A stretch of 55,329 nucleotides of DNA from Enterococcus sp. PF1-24 (GTDB lineage: Bacteria; Bacillota; Bacilli; Lactobacillales; Enterococcaceae). The translations under genes and the position numbers were made by a program. The notes under the pieces were generated by a model. That model did no database searches, had not been told where the DNA came from, and saw only the letters and a program-made list of their open reading frames with translations. The stretch lies in contig NZ_JARXWL010000021.1 of assembly GCF_029893325.1 (NCBI RefSeq), forward strand, positions 1 through 55,329, read 5' to 3'. Positions 27,850 through 39,036 of the stretch are shown one piece after another (the stretch's first letter is position 1; the number at the start of each line of letters is the position of its first letter).

Positions 27850-30270
27850 TTAACGAATTACAGCACCAAGTTTTTCAACTAAGGCTTTTTCAATTTTATT
27901 CATACTGCCTGTCACTTCTTCATCAGTTAAAGTTGCTTCTGAATTAACAAAAGTTAAGCTGTATGCCATTGATTTTTTATTGGCTTCAATATTCGCCCCT
28001 TGATACACATCAAATAGATGAACATTGCTTAGGAAACGACCGGCTACCTCTTTTATTTGGGCAGTAATTGTTGTATTAGCTACCGTTTCATCAATTAATA
28101 TGGCAATATCACGACTGACAGACGGATATTTAGTCACTGCTTTAAAGACAAAAGCTGTTTTTTCCATAGTTAAAACTTTTTGTAAATCCAATTCTGCTAC
28201 ATAAGTTTCAGGGATATCGTAAGCTTTTGCGGTACTTGGATGAACTTGACCGATAAACCCTATGAATTCAGCTTGATAATAAATTTTTGCTGTTCGGCCT
28301 GGGTGCATTTCTGCTAAATCTTGGCAACTTTCATAAGTGATACCAGCTGTCATTGCTAACATTTCAAATAAGTTTTCTAAAACACCTTTTAACGTGTAGA
28401 AAGAAACTTTTTCACCGGTTTCCGCCCAAGTTTTACTGATTTTTTCACCTGTCATCGCTAAAGCTAAGTGATTAATTTCAGTTGGTAAGTCTTTTAATGG
28501 GTCATTATCTTGGTAAAAGACTTTGCCAATTTCGTATAAAGCTACGTTGCTATTTTTACGAGCGATATTATGTGCCACATCGTCTAGCAAGCCACTAATT
28601 AAGTTTTGACGTAAGACCGCTCTTTCTTCAGTCATTGGCCAATCTAAGCGGGTTAATTTACTTTCTCGCATTGAAAACTGTGTTGATTTTTCTTCAGTCG
28701 TTAAGGCATAACTAATTGCTTCACTTAAACCACTACCTTCTAAAACATTGCGGACTTTGCGGCGTAAACTTTGTTCCTTAGTTAAAATTCCGGCAACTGT
28801 TTCACCACTTGGTAAAGTTGATGGTAAATTGTCATAGCCATAAATTCGCGCTACTTCTTCCACAATATCCGCTTCAATCTTGATATCCCAACGTCTTGGT
28901 GGAATCGTTACTGAGTAAGTGCCAGCATTTACTTGATAAGTAAAGCCTAATGCTTCAAAGATTTCATTGACTTGTGCTTCTGTTAAATCCGTACCTAATG
29001 CCCGATTGATATGAGCTAGTGTGGTATCAACAACCGCATCTTTGGCTTCAATTACGGTAGCTTCAACAGCGCCTTGCAAAACAGTTCCCCCTGCTAATTC
29101 AGCAATCATGGCAGCTGCTACATCGCCAGCTTCAGCGATTGTTGCTACGTTAATACCTTTTTCAAAACGACTAGAGGCTTCACTACGTAAATTAAACTGT
29201 TTAGAGGTGCGACGAATAGAAACGCTATTAAACATCGCTGATTCTAAAGCAATCGTTGTTGTTTCAGCCGTAATTTCAGAATCTAAACCACCCATCACGC
29301 CAGCAATCGCTACTGGTGCTTGACCGTTAGTGATGACAATATTTTCTGGCGTTAATTGGCGTTCTTCGCCATCCAGAGTTACGATAATTTCTTTCTCTAA
29401 ACCACGACGAACTAAAATTTCTTGGCTACCGATTTTATCGTAATCAAAAGCATGTAGAGGTTGACCAAATAATAACAAGATATAGTTAGTAATATCCACT
29501 ACATTATTAATTGGACGAATGCCTTCGTTCATTAACCGATTTTGCAACCATTGTGGACTTGGCGCAATTTTTACATTTTCAATAATGCGAATTTGATAAG
29601 CCGGTGCATCGTTGGCATCATCCACACTAACTTTAATTTTATCGCTAGCTGGTTGTTCGCTTTCTGTTAAAACAGCATCTTTAAAAGCTGGTTTTTGACG
29701 ATAAATCGCCCCTACTTCGTAAGCCACTCCCCGCATACTTAAAGCATCTGCTCGGTTGGGGGTAATTGATAAGTCAATAATTTCATCATCCATATCTAAA
29801 TAAGAGAAAACTTCTTCGCCAGCAACAGCTTCCGCTGGTAAGTAATAAATGCCATCCGCATATTCTTTAGGGATTACGCTATCAGCATAGCCTAACTCTT
29901 GTAAAGAACAAATCATGCCGTTAGAGACTTGCCCACGCATTTTGCCTTTTTTAATTTTAACATTGCCGGCAATCCGTGAATTTGGTAAAGCTACGATAAC
30001 TTTGATGCCAACTTTCACATTTGGTGCACCACAAACGATTTGAGATAGCTCTTCTTCACCAATATCTACTTGACAGATTGAAAGATGGTCAGAATCTGGA
30101 TGTGGCACGCATTCTTTGACTTCACCGACAACAATTTTCTTCAAACCTTCTGCTGGTGATTCAACACCTTCAACTTCAATCCCTGTTAAAGACATTTGGT
30201 CTCCCAAAGTTTTTGCAGGAATTTGACTTAAATCTAAATATTCACTTAACCATTTATAAGAAACTAACAT
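27850..30270 (-). CDS. pheT: phenylalanyl-tRNA synthetase beta subunit
   Basis: The 806-aa beta chain of the alpha2beta2 enzyme that charges tRNA-Phe in the cytoplasm. From the N-terminus: a core start [15 protein letters not shown], the EMAP-like tRNA-binding domain (about 40-150, [20 protein letters not shown]), the B3/B4 editing region ([19 protein letters not shown]), B5 (about 405-475, [20 protein letters not shown]), the catalytic-like core, and the C-terminal anticodon-binding FDX-ACB domain ([14 protein letters not shown]). Length is standard. The ATG follows AGGGGGAG; the gene is 4 bases downstream of pheS. Confidence 0.97.
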   Translation of the reverse strand: MLVSYKWLSEYLDLSQIPAKTLGDQMSLTGIEVEGVESPAEGLKKIVVGEVKECVPHPDSDHLSICQVDIGEEELSQIVCGAPNVKVGIKVIVALPNSRIAGNVKIKKGKMRGQVSNGMICSLQELGYADSVIPKEYADGIYYLPAEAVAGEEVFSYLDMDDEIIDLSITPNRADALSMRGVAYEVGAIYRQKPAFKDAVLTESEQPASDKIKVSVDDANDAPAYQIRIIENVKIAPSPQWLQNRLMNEGIRPINNVVDITNYILLLFGQPLHAFDYDKIGSQEILVRRGLEKEIIVTLDGEERQLTPENIVITNGQAPVAIAGVMGGLDSEITAETTTIALESAMFNSVSIRRTSKQFNLRSEASSRFEKGINVATIAEAGDVAAAMIAELAGGTVLQGAVEATVIEAKDAVVDTTLAHINRALGTDLTEAQVNEIFEALGFTYQVNAGTYSVTIPPRRWDIKIEADIVEEVARIYGYDNLPSTLPSGETVAGILTKEQSLRRKVRNVLEGSGLSEAISYALTTEEKSTQFSMRESKLTRLDWPMTEERAVLRQNLISGLLDDVAHNIARKNSNVALYEIGKVFYQDNDPLKDLPTEINHLALAMTGEKISKTWAETGEKVSFYTLKGVLENLFEMLAMTAGITYESCQDLAEMHPGRTAKIYYQAEFIGFIGQVHPSTAKAYDIPETYVAELDLQKVLTMEKTAFVFKAVTKYPSVSRDIAILIDETVANTTITAQIKEVAGRFLSNVHLFDVYQGANIEANKKSMAYSLTFVNSEATLTDEEVTGSMNKIEKALVEKLGAVIR

Positions 30271-30274
30271 TTGC

Positions 30275-31318
30275 TTACTCCCCCTTGAATTGTTCTAAGA
30301 AACGTAAATCATTTTGATAGAAGCTACGAATATCATTAACACCATAACGTAGCATCGCCACGCGATCTGGTCCTAAGCCGAAAGCAAAACCAGAGTAAAC
30401 TTCAGGATCAATGCCTGACATTCTTAAAACTTCAGGATGGACAACGCCAGCTCCTAAAATTTCAATCCACCCCGTCTGTTTACAAACGTTACAGCCTTCA
30501 CCGCCACATTTAAAGCAGCTCACATCAACTTCCACTGATGGTTCAGTAAAAGGAAAATAACTTGGGCGTAAGCGAATTTTACGGTCCTCACCGAACATTT
30601 TTTTCATAAGAACTTCAAGGGTACCTTTTAAATCGCCCATGGTAATATTTTTATCAACCACTAAACCTTCAATTTGGTGGAATTGATGACTGTGAGTAGC
30701 ATCATCAGTATCCCTACGGAAAACTTTCCCTGGAGAAATCATCCGTAAAGCCCCTTTTGAAAAATCATGTTTTTCCATTGTGCGGGCTTGAACAGGTGAA
30801 GTGTGAGTCCGAATTAAAATTTCATCAGAAATATAAAAAGTATCTTGCATATCTCGCGCTGGATGATCTTTTGGTAAATTCATCCGTTCAAAATTGTAGT
30901 GATCAGCTTCTACTTCATAGCCTTCAACAATTTGATAGCCCATGCCAACAAAAATATCTTCGATTTCTTCCATCGTTTGCGTTAAAATATGGCGCGTTCC
31001 TTGTTGAACTGTTTGCCCTGGTAAAGTAACATCAATAGTTTCTTCTAACAAAGCTTTATTCATGGCAGCAATTTCTAATGCCGCTTTTTGCTTTTCAATG
31101 GCAGCTGCTAATTCATCACGAATTTCATTAGCGAAACTCCCCACAACTGGACGTTCTTCTGGCGATAAATCTTTCATGCCTCTTAATACTTCTGTAATCG
31201 GGCCTTTTTTCCCTAATGTTTCAACGCGAATTTCATTTAATGTTTTCAAATCGCTTGTTGCTTCGATTTTAGTTAAGGTTTCGTTGCGCAACCCTTCTAA
31301 TTTTGCCTGTAATGACAT
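30275..31318 (-). CDS. pheS: phenylalanyl-tRNA synthetase alpha subunit
   Basis: The 347-aa catalytic alpha chain. A helical N-terminal coiled coil (about 1-90) is followed by the class II core: motif 2 around [19 protein letters not shown] and motif 3 [20 protein letters not shown] four-Cys segment ([17 protein letters not shown]) is as in many Firmicutes enzymes. AGGGGGA precedes the ATG. It leads the pheST operon, transcribed from a promoter near 31630 through a T-box leader that couples expression to uncharged tRNA-Phe. Confidence 0.97.
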   Translation of the reverse strand: MSLQAKLEGLRNETLTKIEATSDLKTLNEIRVETLGKKGPITEVLRGMKDLSPEERPVVGSFANEIRDELAAAIEKQKAALEIAAMNKALLEETIDVTLPGQTVQQGTRHILTQTMEEIEDIFVGMGYQIVEGYEVEADHYNFERMNLPKDHPARDMQDTFYISDEILIRTHTSPVQARTMEKHDFSKGALRMISPGKVFRRDTDDATHSHQFHQIEGLVVDKNITMGDLKGTLEVLMKKMFGEDRKIRLRPSYFPFTEPSVEVDVSCFKCGGEGCNVCKQTGWIEILGAGVVHPEVLRMSGIDPEVYSGFAFGLGPDRVAMLRYGVNDIRSFYQNDLRFLEQFKGE

Positions 31319-31377
31319 GATTTTTCCCCCTTGTTGATTTTCATTTGAATATTGTTTCTGTTTAACAACTAGTTAAA

Positions 31378-31623
31378 AACAAAAAACGAGCCCTCATCTC
31401 CTATAAAGGAACGAGGGCTCGTGTTACCATCCTAATTCACAAAAAAAATTTGTGCACTTAATTGTTTTAACGACATTGCCGGCTTATTCCGTAGAATAAA
31501 CAAACTCCAGAAGTGAACTTCATTTAGTTATCTCTGAACCTGCTTCCAGTCAACGACAGGTACTCCCTTTTCAGCATAGACTAAATTACTCTTTTCTATC
31601 AACATTTTTTATTTTATTCAATT
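31378..31623 (-). promoter_or_regulatory. T-box leader of pheST with terminator
   Basis: On the minus strand the T-box core TTAGGATGGTAACACG (about 31421-31437) matches the AGGGTGGNACCGCG consensus. It is followed by a strong terminator stem, CGAGCCCTC (31412-31421 side) with GAGGGCTCG (31387-31395), and a T-run. The upstream 180 nt is structured; a Phe codon TTC (minus strand, near 31515-31517) is a candidate specifier. Location directly before pheS supports phenylalanine specificity. Confidence 0.9.
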
Positions 31624-31629
31624 GACATC

Positions 31630-31658
31630 AGTTTACTAGAAAAAAAGCAGAAAAGCAA
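31630..31658 (-). promoter_or_regulatory. promoter of the pheST T-box transcript
   Basis: On the minus strand TTGCTT (31653-31658), 17-bp spacer, TAAACT (31630-31635). Predicted start near 31623. Confidence 0.5.
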
Positions 31659-31667
31659 CTACTTCAG

Positions 31668-34600
31668 TTATTTTTCCAAAACCTCGGCAGTAACGTCTAA
31701 AACAAGTTGATAATTTAATAAAACTAAGAAAACTTTGCCAACTGGTAATTTTTCAGCTTGAGTTAAAGCTTGGGCATATAAACGTAACTGACCAATATGC
31801 TCTTTAATCACCGCTTTTATGGCCGACGGATCTTGTGGGTCTGCCAAATAATCGGTTTTATAATCATATAAAACTAACTGATCTTCTAATTTTACATAAC
31901 CATCAATAATCCCGTGAATTAACAAATCATCGCTAGCTACTGGATAACCTTCAAAAATCTGATTAGCTGGCAACAGCATCGCAAAAGGTTGCTCACGTTT
32001 TAACAGTTGCTGATGTGCGATAATAAACTGACCTAAATCTGTTTCAAAGAATTGTAAAATATTATCAATTTTAATCATTTGAGCAACATTTGAATCAATT
32101 TGTTTGCTGACTACCAACTGTGCCAGAATTTCTTCAATTAATGCTTTGGTTGGTGTTTTTTCCAGCGGCAATAATTGTAAAAGGCTGTGAGTGGCACTCC
32201 CCACAACAGCACCACTTGGCTGAGTCGTTGTCGCTAAAAATTTCGGCTTCGCTAATTCTTCTTGCGTATAACGGAATTGGCTAAGGGCTTTTTGTTCTTG
32301 ACTCTCCCAAACTAATTTATTCGTTTGTTCATTATCAGGATCTTCAAATAATCTTTTGATTTCTGACACTGATTGATAACTAGTAGTTTTCGTTGCTTCA
32401 GAATAAGGATAATTGAAGTTTAACAATTCCATGGCTTGCACTTGCCAATCACTACTTAATTGACTATCTGGCGCCGCCATTAAAGTTTCCGTTGTCTGTT
32501 GAACTTTGGTGACAGCTTCAGCTAAAGTCATTTCATTCAACCAGTGAATTTGAAAATGAGCGGGATGCTTTTTCAAATAAGCTAAAATATCCCCTTCTTG
32601 CCAATATTCTTGAATATCAGGGTGGCGCACTAATGACATACCAATCCAATCCATTAAGCTACTTTGGCTTTTCAAGCGTAAAGTTGCTGGTAAAACCAAT
32701 TGTTCTTCGTCAGCGACTGCACCCCAACTTTTAAAAGTTGCCTCTTGGTCTTTATAAGAACCAACTAAAAATAGTTTTTGTTCGGCGCGTGTTAAAGCCA
32801 CATAGAGTTTACGCATTTCTTCTGAAAGCAATTTTTTCAAGCGAACTTGCTTAATCGCTAAATAAGGTAAAGTATCTTTTAAAACACGGGTTTCTGGGTC
32901 TAAGTAGCGTAAGCCTACACCAGCTCGTTCTTCAAAAATATAGCGGGTTTTGGTATCTTGCAAATTAAAGCGTTTCGTCATATCTAAAACAAATACAATC
33001 GGAAACTCTAAACCCTTACTGGCATGAATCGTCATTACCCGCACAGCATTTTCTTGACTGGCAGCTAAAGGTTCGGCTAAGTCCTTATCTTTTTCCTGCA
33101 TTTTTTCAATAAAGCGAATAAATTGATATAACCCCCGGAAACTGCTTTTTTCGTAAGCTTCCGCCCGTTGCACTAAAGCTAATAAGTTGGCGTAACGTTG
33201 TTTACCAGCCGCTAAACCTAAAACATATTCCAAATAAGCTGTTTCATCGTAAATTTGCCACAATAACTCTGCGATGCTAACCCGTCTGGCAGCTTCCCGC
33301 CAACTAGCTAAACGCTGTTTAAACAATTCAAGTTTCTTCACTAAATGACTTTCTTCTTGGCTGTCAAAAGCTAGTAAAGCTTCATAAAAGCTGCCTTGGC
33401 GCTTAGTTAAGCGAATTTCCGCTAGTTCTCTTTCATCTAAACCAACAATCGCTGAACGTAAAACAGCCGCTAAAGGAATGTCTTGATAAGGATTATCAAT
33501 AATTTGCAATAAAGCAATCATGGTGCGAATTTCAGTAGCTTGAAAATAATTCTGCGTATCATTTACCTCTAAAGGAATCCCTAATTGTTTAAAAGTCTCT
33601 AAAATAGCTAAATTATTTTTCTTGGTTGGCGTTAATAAAACAATGTCGCGATATTCCACTGAGCGATTTTCTTTTAACTTTTTATCATAAATTTGAAAGT
33701 TATTATCTACTAATTCACGGATTTTTAACCCGGTCATTAATAATTCCCCGTCAGTTTTATCTTCTACAAAAACTTCGTCTAAGGAATCTTCTTCGGCTTC
33801 CGTTTCTTTTTCATACAATAAAATTTCGGTGTCAAAAGCTTGGCTTTCAGGGAAATTAGGGAAACCAGCAATCAATTTAGCGGCTTCATCATAAGAGATT
33901 TGCCCCACCGATTCATCCATCAACTGCTCAAAAATCAAATTAGTGAAATCCAAAACTTCTTTGCGAGAGCGGAAATTTTCAGCTAAAACAATTCGCCGGC
34001 CGCCCTCTTCTTTACCAAATTGATTATACTTTTCAATAAATAAAGTCGGATCAGCTAAACGGAAAGAATAGATTGATTGCTTAACATCTCCCACCATAAA
34101 CATATTTCCCTGCTCAGGATTAGGATTTCTTAGCCAAAATAAGATAGCTTCTTGCAAACGATTGACGTCTTGATATTCATCTACTAAAACTTCCGCAAAT
34201 TTATTGCGGTAGAAATCAGCGGCTTCTTGTTTATTTTCATCATTTTTAGCTAATAAAATTTGCAAAGTGAAATGCTCTAAATCATTAAAATCTAATACGC
34301 CTTTTTCTTGTTTTTTCTGATAGTAACGGGTCATAAAGGCCTGCCCCACTTGAGCCATCTCTTTAACTAACGGATAAGCCGCCGCCAACTGTTCCTGCAT
34401 TTCATTTGGTGAATAGGGAAAGTAATTTTTTTGTAAATCCTGTAAAGCTTTTTTTACAGCATCTCGCTGTTTTTTAATCAATTGTGCAGCTTCTTTTATT
34501 TCTTCCTTACGAATACTTGGGTAGCGTTCAAAAGTTAAAGCTTGCAACTGATCATAAAAATCATCTAGCTGACTTTGTTGTAAACAATCTAAAATTGTTG

Positions 34601-35399
34601 TTAACTGTTGTTTTTCAGCAATAATTAAATCAGCAACCTTAATTAAACCCTCTTCGGCTAAACTCCACCGCTCCAATTGCTGATAAGTGTCAACCGCTTC
34701 TTGCAAAGTCGCTAACATAATCGGCTGTAAGTGCTGTTGAAATAAAGGATTATCTGCCAGATTGTTATGAACTTGATAATTATCTGCTAGCTCCAACAGC
34801 CATTTTTCCGGATTGGGATTGGCGCGAGCAAATTCATATAAAGAAAAGACTAAACGAGTTAAGCCATCATCGTTGCGATCATTAGAGAAATTTTCGGTTA
34901 ATTGGAAAAAAGTCGTTTCATTATTTTGATAAAATTCTTCTCGCAATTCTTCCCAGACTTCTTCTTTTAATAATAAAGTTTCCGTTTCATCGGTTAACAT
35001 TCTAAAAACCGGATCTAAATCAATCAAATAGTAAAATCTGCGAATTACTGTTAAGCAAAAAGCGTGTAAAGTTGAAATATGAGCTGTTGGTAATAAAATC
35101 AATTGTTTCGTAAAATGCTGCCGCAACGCTTCATCACTTTCTTGATTGACTGCCTCTTGCAAAGCTTTTTGGATCCGCTCTTTCATCTCGCGAGCGGCGG
35201 CTTCCGTATAAGTAACAATTAAAAGTTCGTCGATATTGCCATTATTCTTCAACTTTTCAATTACTCGGCGAACTAAAACGGTGGTTTTACCAGAACCCGC
35301 TGATGCTGAAATCAGTAAATTGTCATCACCATCGAAAATCGACTGCCATTGAAAATCAGTAAATAACTCGTTAGCAGGTTTTAAGGGAATATTAGTCAT
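31668..35399 (-). CDS. addA: ATP-dependent helicase/nuclease subunit A (AddA/RexA)
   Basis: The 1243-aa UvrD-like helicase-nuclease subunit of the AddAB/RexAB complex that resects double-strand breaks for RecA recombination. Walker A is ASAGSGKTT (32-40); the DExx box is VDEYQDVN; later helicase motifs include QSIYSFR, VMTIHASKGLEFPIVF and MRKLYVALTRAE. The C-terminal RecB-like nuclease domain has HGIIDGYV and LYDYKTDYL with the catalytic Asp and Lys. Length is typical. Its ATG overlaps the end of addB by 8 bases, indicating coupled translation; GGAGG precedes it. No terminator is evident between its stop and the pheS leader region. Confidence 0.96.
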   Translation of the reverse strand: MTNIPLKPANELFTDFQWQSIFDGDDNLLISASAGSGKTTVLVRRVIEKLKNNGNIDELLIVTYTEAAAREMKERIQKALQEAVNQESDEALRQHFTKQLILLPTAHISTLHAFCLTVIRRFYYLIDLDPVFRMLTDETETLLLKEEVWEELREEFYQNNETTFFQLTENFSNDRNDDGLTRLVFSLYEFARANPNPEKWLLELADNYQVHNNLADNPLFQQHLQPIMLATLQEAVDTYQQLERWSLAEEGLIKVADLIIAEKQQLTTILDCLQQSQLDDFYDQLQALTFERYPSIRKEEIKEAAQLIKKQRDAVKKALQDLQKNYFPYSPNEMQEQLAAAYPLVKEMAQVGQAFMTRYYQKKQEKGVLDFNDLEHFTLQILLAKNDENKQEAADFYRNKFAEVLVDEYQDVNRLQEAILFWLRNPNPEQGNMFMVGDVKQSIYSFRLADPTLFIEKYNQFGKEEGGRRIVLAENFRSRKEVLDFTNLIFEQLMDESVGQISYDEAAKLIAGFPNFPESQAFDTEILLYEKETEAEEDSLDEVFVEDKTDGELLMTGLKIRELVDNNFQIYDKKLKENRSVEYRDIVLLTPTKKNNLAILETFKQLGIPLEVNDTQNYFQATEIRTMIALLQIIDNPYQDIPLAAVLRSAIVGLDERELAEIRLTKRQGSFYEALLAFDSQEESHLVKKLELFKQRLASWREAARRVSIAELLWQIYDETAYLEYVLGLAAGKQRYANLLALVQRAEAYEKSSFRGLYQFIRFIEKMQEKDKDLAEPLAASQENAVRVMTIHASKGLEFPIVFVLDMTKRFNLQDTKTRYIFEERAGVGLRYLDPETRVLKDTLPYLAIKQVRLKKLLSEEMRKLYVALTRAEQKLFLVGSYKDQEATFKSWGAVADEEQLVLPATLRLKSQSSLMDWIGMSLVRHPDIQEYWQEGDILAYLKKHPAHFQIHWLNEMTLAEAVTKVQQTTETLMAAPDSQLSSDWQVQAMELLNFNYPYSEATKTTSYQSVSEIKRLFEDPDNEQTNKLVWESQEQKALSQFRYTQEELAKPKFLATTTQPSGAVVGSATHSLLQLLPLEKTPTKALIEEILAQLVVSKQIDSNVAQMIKIDNILQFFETDLGQFIIAHQQLLKREQPFAMLLPANQIFEGYPVASDDLLIHGIIDGYVKLEDQLVLYDYKTDYLADPQDPSAIKAVIKEHIGQLRLYAQALTQAEKLPVGKVFLVLLNYQLVLDVTAEVLEK

Positions 35400-38300
35400 T
35401 TGCTTGACAGCCTCCTTCTAATTTTTCTAAAACACGTTCTCTGTTCATCTTTTCTAAGCGATGATATTGATTTTCCTTCAACATTACATCAAATTCACAA
35501 ACACTGCGGAATGGGCAATATTGACAAGCAATCCGCTGTTTATCTTTATAAGCTGGGTTTAATGCGACTTCACCAGATAAAATTTGATTACCAGCTTTTT
35601 GCATATTTTGACGATTATGCATGGTTAATAAAGCTAATTCATCTTCGCTGTAAAATTTATTTTTGCTAACACCAACTTTTTGATAAGTATCTTTGGCGTC
35701 TTTACGAATCGGGAAAAGTAATGAGTTTTCTTTAGCCTCTAAAGTATGGTCTAATAGCTCAAAACTTTCAGGATTATCAACAAAAAAACCATCATAGCTA
35801 AATTTCTTTAAAGTATCTCTTTCAATATTATCAGCACTTGTTAAAACAGGATTTTGAATTTGTAGATAATATGCCCCAGCTGGTCGAACATTCTGACTGC
35901 CAGTTAAGGTAACAGCTTCCGTTAAAGCCACATCTAAATACGTTAACAGCTGCATAGCTAAGCCATAATAAGCTTCGCTAACATCAAAACTTCTGGCGCT
36001 GGATTTATAATCCACCACACTTAACCATAACTCTTGATTTTTTTCAGCGACATCCACTCGGTCGATTTTTCCGCGAACATGCAGTTGCCCGCCGTTATCT
36101 AAATCAAAAGATAAACTAGACAAACCTTTTTTAGTAGCGATTTGACTAAATAAAACTTCTGTTTGTAAAGGCGCTAAACCAGTCCGTTGGCTCTGCTCTT
36201 TTAAAGCCCAGCTAACTTTTTGAATGGTTTGTGATAATTGATAACGAATATAATTCATTCTAGCAGTACGATTTAATACTTCAAAACGAACTTCACCTAA
36301 AATTTCTTGTAAAACAATTTCCGTCAATTCTTTTCGTTTTGCTTCGCTTAAATCAACTAAGGTCAAATTATTTGCGATTAAAACTTTAAAGAAACGATCC
36401 AAAGCTTCATGATAGAAATCACCTGTAGCTGCTGGCGTTAAACCATAAATTTCTCTTTCTTGCAGCTTTAAGCCATAAGTCGCGAAATATTTATAAGAGC
36501 AATTATAAAAACTTTCTAAACGAGAAACTGATACATAAAGATTTTTGCCATATAGCTCTTGAATCAATTGACTATCAAGACTACTAGGAACATTCAGATG
36601 GTCTAAACTAGCTAAAACTTGACTGACTAACTCACTATACTGCGAGTTTTTTAAAAGTTTTTCAAAATACAACCAGCTTTTTGGTAGTAGTTGTTGGCTA
36701 TCAGCTGCTAAGCGATGAATAATATTAATGTCTCCTAAAAGACTGCGATAAGTCGATACCCGTTCGCTACTATCACTACTTAAATCAAGACTATTAACCG
36801 TCTCTAACTCAATCCCTAAGTTTTTTTGAATTTGTTGCAGATAAGGCGACATAATCAAATCTTTTTTCGTATCCACATTGGCTGCATAAGATAAGTACAA
36901 AGTTTTTTCGGCTGACAAAAAGACTAAGTAAGCCGAAAAAGGTTCTTTGCTCATTCCTTGTAGCGTTTCATCGACTAAATATTTGTTCTCAGTTAAACGC
37001 TCGTTTAAAAAACTTTTCTCTTCTGCCGTTAATAAACTGCGAGCTTCAATTTTTTGTGGGAAAACTTGATCATTTAAACCAATCGCAAAAGTTACTTGGC
37101 TTTGTTTGGGTGTCGCTAATTCTAATTGGTTAATATTGACTTGATCCAATGCTGTTGGAATCATGCCATAATCTAAATTAGCTAAACCGGTTTTAATGAT
37201 CTCTTGGAAAACTTCCCAATCAAAAGCGGTTTCCCCATAAATCATGACATATTCATCTAACAAGTTCATTAAGGCGTTCCAAGTTTGCTCATGATTGCGC
37301 GCATTCGCTAAATTTCCCTGCATAATCTCTTGTTGGCGCCAAGCTAGTAATTGATTTTCAACACCAGCTGTTTGTAAAAAAATATACAAACATTCAGCTG
37401 CTTGCTGCCCTGTTTCCACTGTTGCTAGTTTTTCAAAAAATTGTGGTACTACGTGATTAAAACTCTGACGAACTTCATTGGCGATTTCTTGTAAGTCAGT
37501 GGTGTTAGCTAATTCTTCTTTTTCAAAATCATAATGATAGATTTGCCACGTTTTATCTTGTTGCCAAAAATGCCCTTGAAAATTATTAGCCAGACAAATG
37601 TTTTCGGTAATATCAACTTTATTTCTAAAAGCATCTCTTTCTCGTTGCCAAAGGGCTAAATCATCAGCTTTCACCCCAGGGAAAAATAATTCCGTACGGA
37701 AAAAACGCATAATATCTCTTAAGCGGTAATAATTATTTTTAATCGCAAATAAAGCATTTAAAAACTCCACTAAAGGATGCTGCTCCATTGATAAACTTTG
37801 ATCTAAGTAAAAAGGAATTTCGTGTTGTTTAAAAATCGCTGGAATCAAGTCTTGGTAAACCGTCATATCTCGCACTAATAATTGAATCTCCTGATAGCGC
37901 AAGCCTTCTTTAGCAACTAAACGCCGAATTTTGCGAGCCACACAAGCAATCTCTTCTTTAGGATTTTCAGCCTTAATTAAATGTAACCCAGCAGGATTTT
38001 CTAATTTTGCTTTGTTGAAAGACTGCTGGCTTTGGCTCGCTTCCCAGTAGTTTCTTAAAGCAGCTAATTCAGGTAATTCTGAATCGCTTTTCTCAGCTTT
38101 TTTATCAAAAAGAATTTCAAGCTGGTTCTGCTTAGCATAATGATACAGCTTATAATAAATCAAGCCACTTTCATAAAATAAATTAAGAGAACTTGGCTGT
38201 TCATTGATATATGGTTTATCTAAAATTAAAGAAACTTGCAGTTGTGCTTGACTCATCAAGACAATTAACAAGTGGATTTCACGAGCAGAAAAACGGGAAA

Positions 38301-38925
38301 AACCAGTAACAATAAAACGAATATGCTTTAAATCCCGCGTTGCTAAGTAAGTCGCCAACTCTTCAATTGTGCGATTGGTTTGTAAATCGTTGGCAATTAA
38401 AGCTTCTTCAAAACGCTGAAAAATTAGTGCTAAATCTTGCAATTTTAATTGCTGCTCATTGCCTGCTTGATTTTCTGCTAGTAATTGCGAAAATTCAGCA
38501 ATTGAAATCTGACCATCTTGCAGCTCTTTATATAAATCATACAGTTGCTGAATAAAGCCTGTTTTATTGACTTCTCCACGGAAAACCGTCAACTCTTCCA
38601 TTGACTCTAATAAAATTTTCCGAAAAATCATCGCTGCTCCAGCATCAGATAAATTACTATTGGTAAAAGTTGCTTCTTGTTGTAAAAAGAACCAAGCTAA
38701 ACGCCGGAAACTAAAGACTTGCGTTCGAGTGGTACTTAAAATTTCTGATTGTTGCGCCTGACGTAATAAAGAAAGCAAGTTTTTCTCTTGCTCAAATTTA
38801 TTGTAGTTAGGCACTAAAAAATATACTTCATTAAGCGGATGACTGGCAGTCCAAGCTTCTGCTTCTTCAATCAAAACTTTTTGATGATTTTTTTCACCAG
38901 TTCCTAATATAAATTGCAAACTCAA
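35392..38925 (-). CDS. addB: ATP-dependent helicase/nuclease subunit B (AddB/RexB)
   Basis: The 1177-aa partner of AddA. The C-terminal nuclease domain carries GKIDRVD and SVVDYKSS. The iron-sulphur cluster cysteines are all present: one in ESFYNCSYKYF and three in CQYCPFRSVCEF. At the N-terminus, where B. subtilis AddB has an intact P-loop, this protein reads ILGTGEKNHQKVL and lacks Gly-Lys-Ser/Thr, so ATP binding by this subunit is doubtful, as in lactococcal/streptococcal RexB. The start codon is TTG with AGGGGG upstream. The stop overlaps the addA ATG by 8 bases. Confidence 0.95.
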   Translation of the reverse strand: MSLQFILGTGEKNHQKVLIEEAEAWTASHPLNEVYFLVPNYNKFEQEKNLLSLLRQAQQSEILSTTRTQVFSFRRLAWFFLQQEATFTNSNLSDAGAAMIFRKILLESMEELTVFRGEVNKTGFIQQLYDLYKELQDGQISIAEFSQLLAENQAGNEQQLKLQDLALIFQRFEEALIANDLQTNRTIEELATYLATRDLKHIRFIVTGFSRFSAREIHLLIVLMSQAQLQVSLILDKPYINEQPSSLNLFYESGLIYYKLYHYAKQNQLEILFDKKAEKSDSELPELAALRNYWEASQSQQSFNKAKLENPAGLHLIKAENPKEEIACVARKIRRLVAKEGLRYQEIQLLVRDMTVYQDLIPAIFKQHEIPFYLDQSLSMEQHPLVEFLNALFAIKNNYYRLRDIMRFFRTELFFPGVKADDLALWQRERDAFRNKVDITENICLANNFQGHFWQQDKTWQIYHYDFEKEELANTTDLQEIANEVRQSFNHVVPQFFEKLATVETGQQAAECLYIFLQTAGVENQLLAWRQQEIMQGNLANARNHEQTWNALMNLLDEYVMIYGETAFDWEVFQEIIKTGLANLDYGMIPTALDQVNINQLELATPKQSQVTFAIGLNDQVFPQKIEARSLLTAEEKSFLNERLTENKYLVDETLQGMSKEPFSAYLVFLSAEKTLYLSYAANVDTKKDLIMSPYLQQIQKNLGIELETVNSLDLSSDSSERVSTYRSLLGDINIIHRLAADSQQLLPKSWLYFEKLLKNSQYSELVSQVLASLDHLNVPSSLDSQLIQELYGKNLYVSVSRLESFYNCSYKYFATYGLKLQEREIYGLTPAATGDFYHEALDRFFKVLIANNLTLVDLSEAKRKELTEIVLQEILGEVRFEVLNRTARMNYIRYQLSQTIQKVSWALKEQSQRTGLAPLQTEVLFSQIATKKGLSSLSFDLDNGGQLHVRGKIDRVDVAEKNQELWLSVVDYKSSARSFDVSEAYYGLAMQLLTYLDVALTEAVTLTGSQNVRPAGAYYLQIQNPVLTSADNIERDTLKKFSYDGFFVDNPESFELLDHTLEAKENSLLFPIRKDAKDTYQKVGVSKNKFYSEDELALLTMHNRQNMQKAGNQILSGEVALNPAYKDKQRIACQYCPFRSVCEFDVMLKENQYHRLEKMNRERVLEKLEGGCQAND

Positions 38926-38971
38926 TTTATCCGCCCCCTGTTCTTTGTATTTTTACTATACTCATTTTATC

Positions 38972-39026
38972 AAAAAAAGAAGTCAAGATAAAATCAACTT
39001 GCTTGATTTCCCTCACTTCTTTTTTT
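38972..39026 (-). terminator. terminator after lepB
   Basis: AAAAAAAGAAGT (38972-38983) and ACTTCTTTTTTT (39015-39026) form a 12-bp stem with a 31-nt loop; on the minus strand it follows the lepB stop by about 10 bases. AT-richness and the long loop make it only moderately strong. Confidence 0.65.
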
Positions 39027-39036
39027 GTCATCTTAT

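Noticed and set aside
29021-29323. Antisense open frame inside pheT (and similar long antisense frames in addA, addB, pheS, the EIIC and the dehydratase genes)
   Set aside because: These are codon-bias shadows of well-conserved genes, with no ribosome site and low-complexity products.
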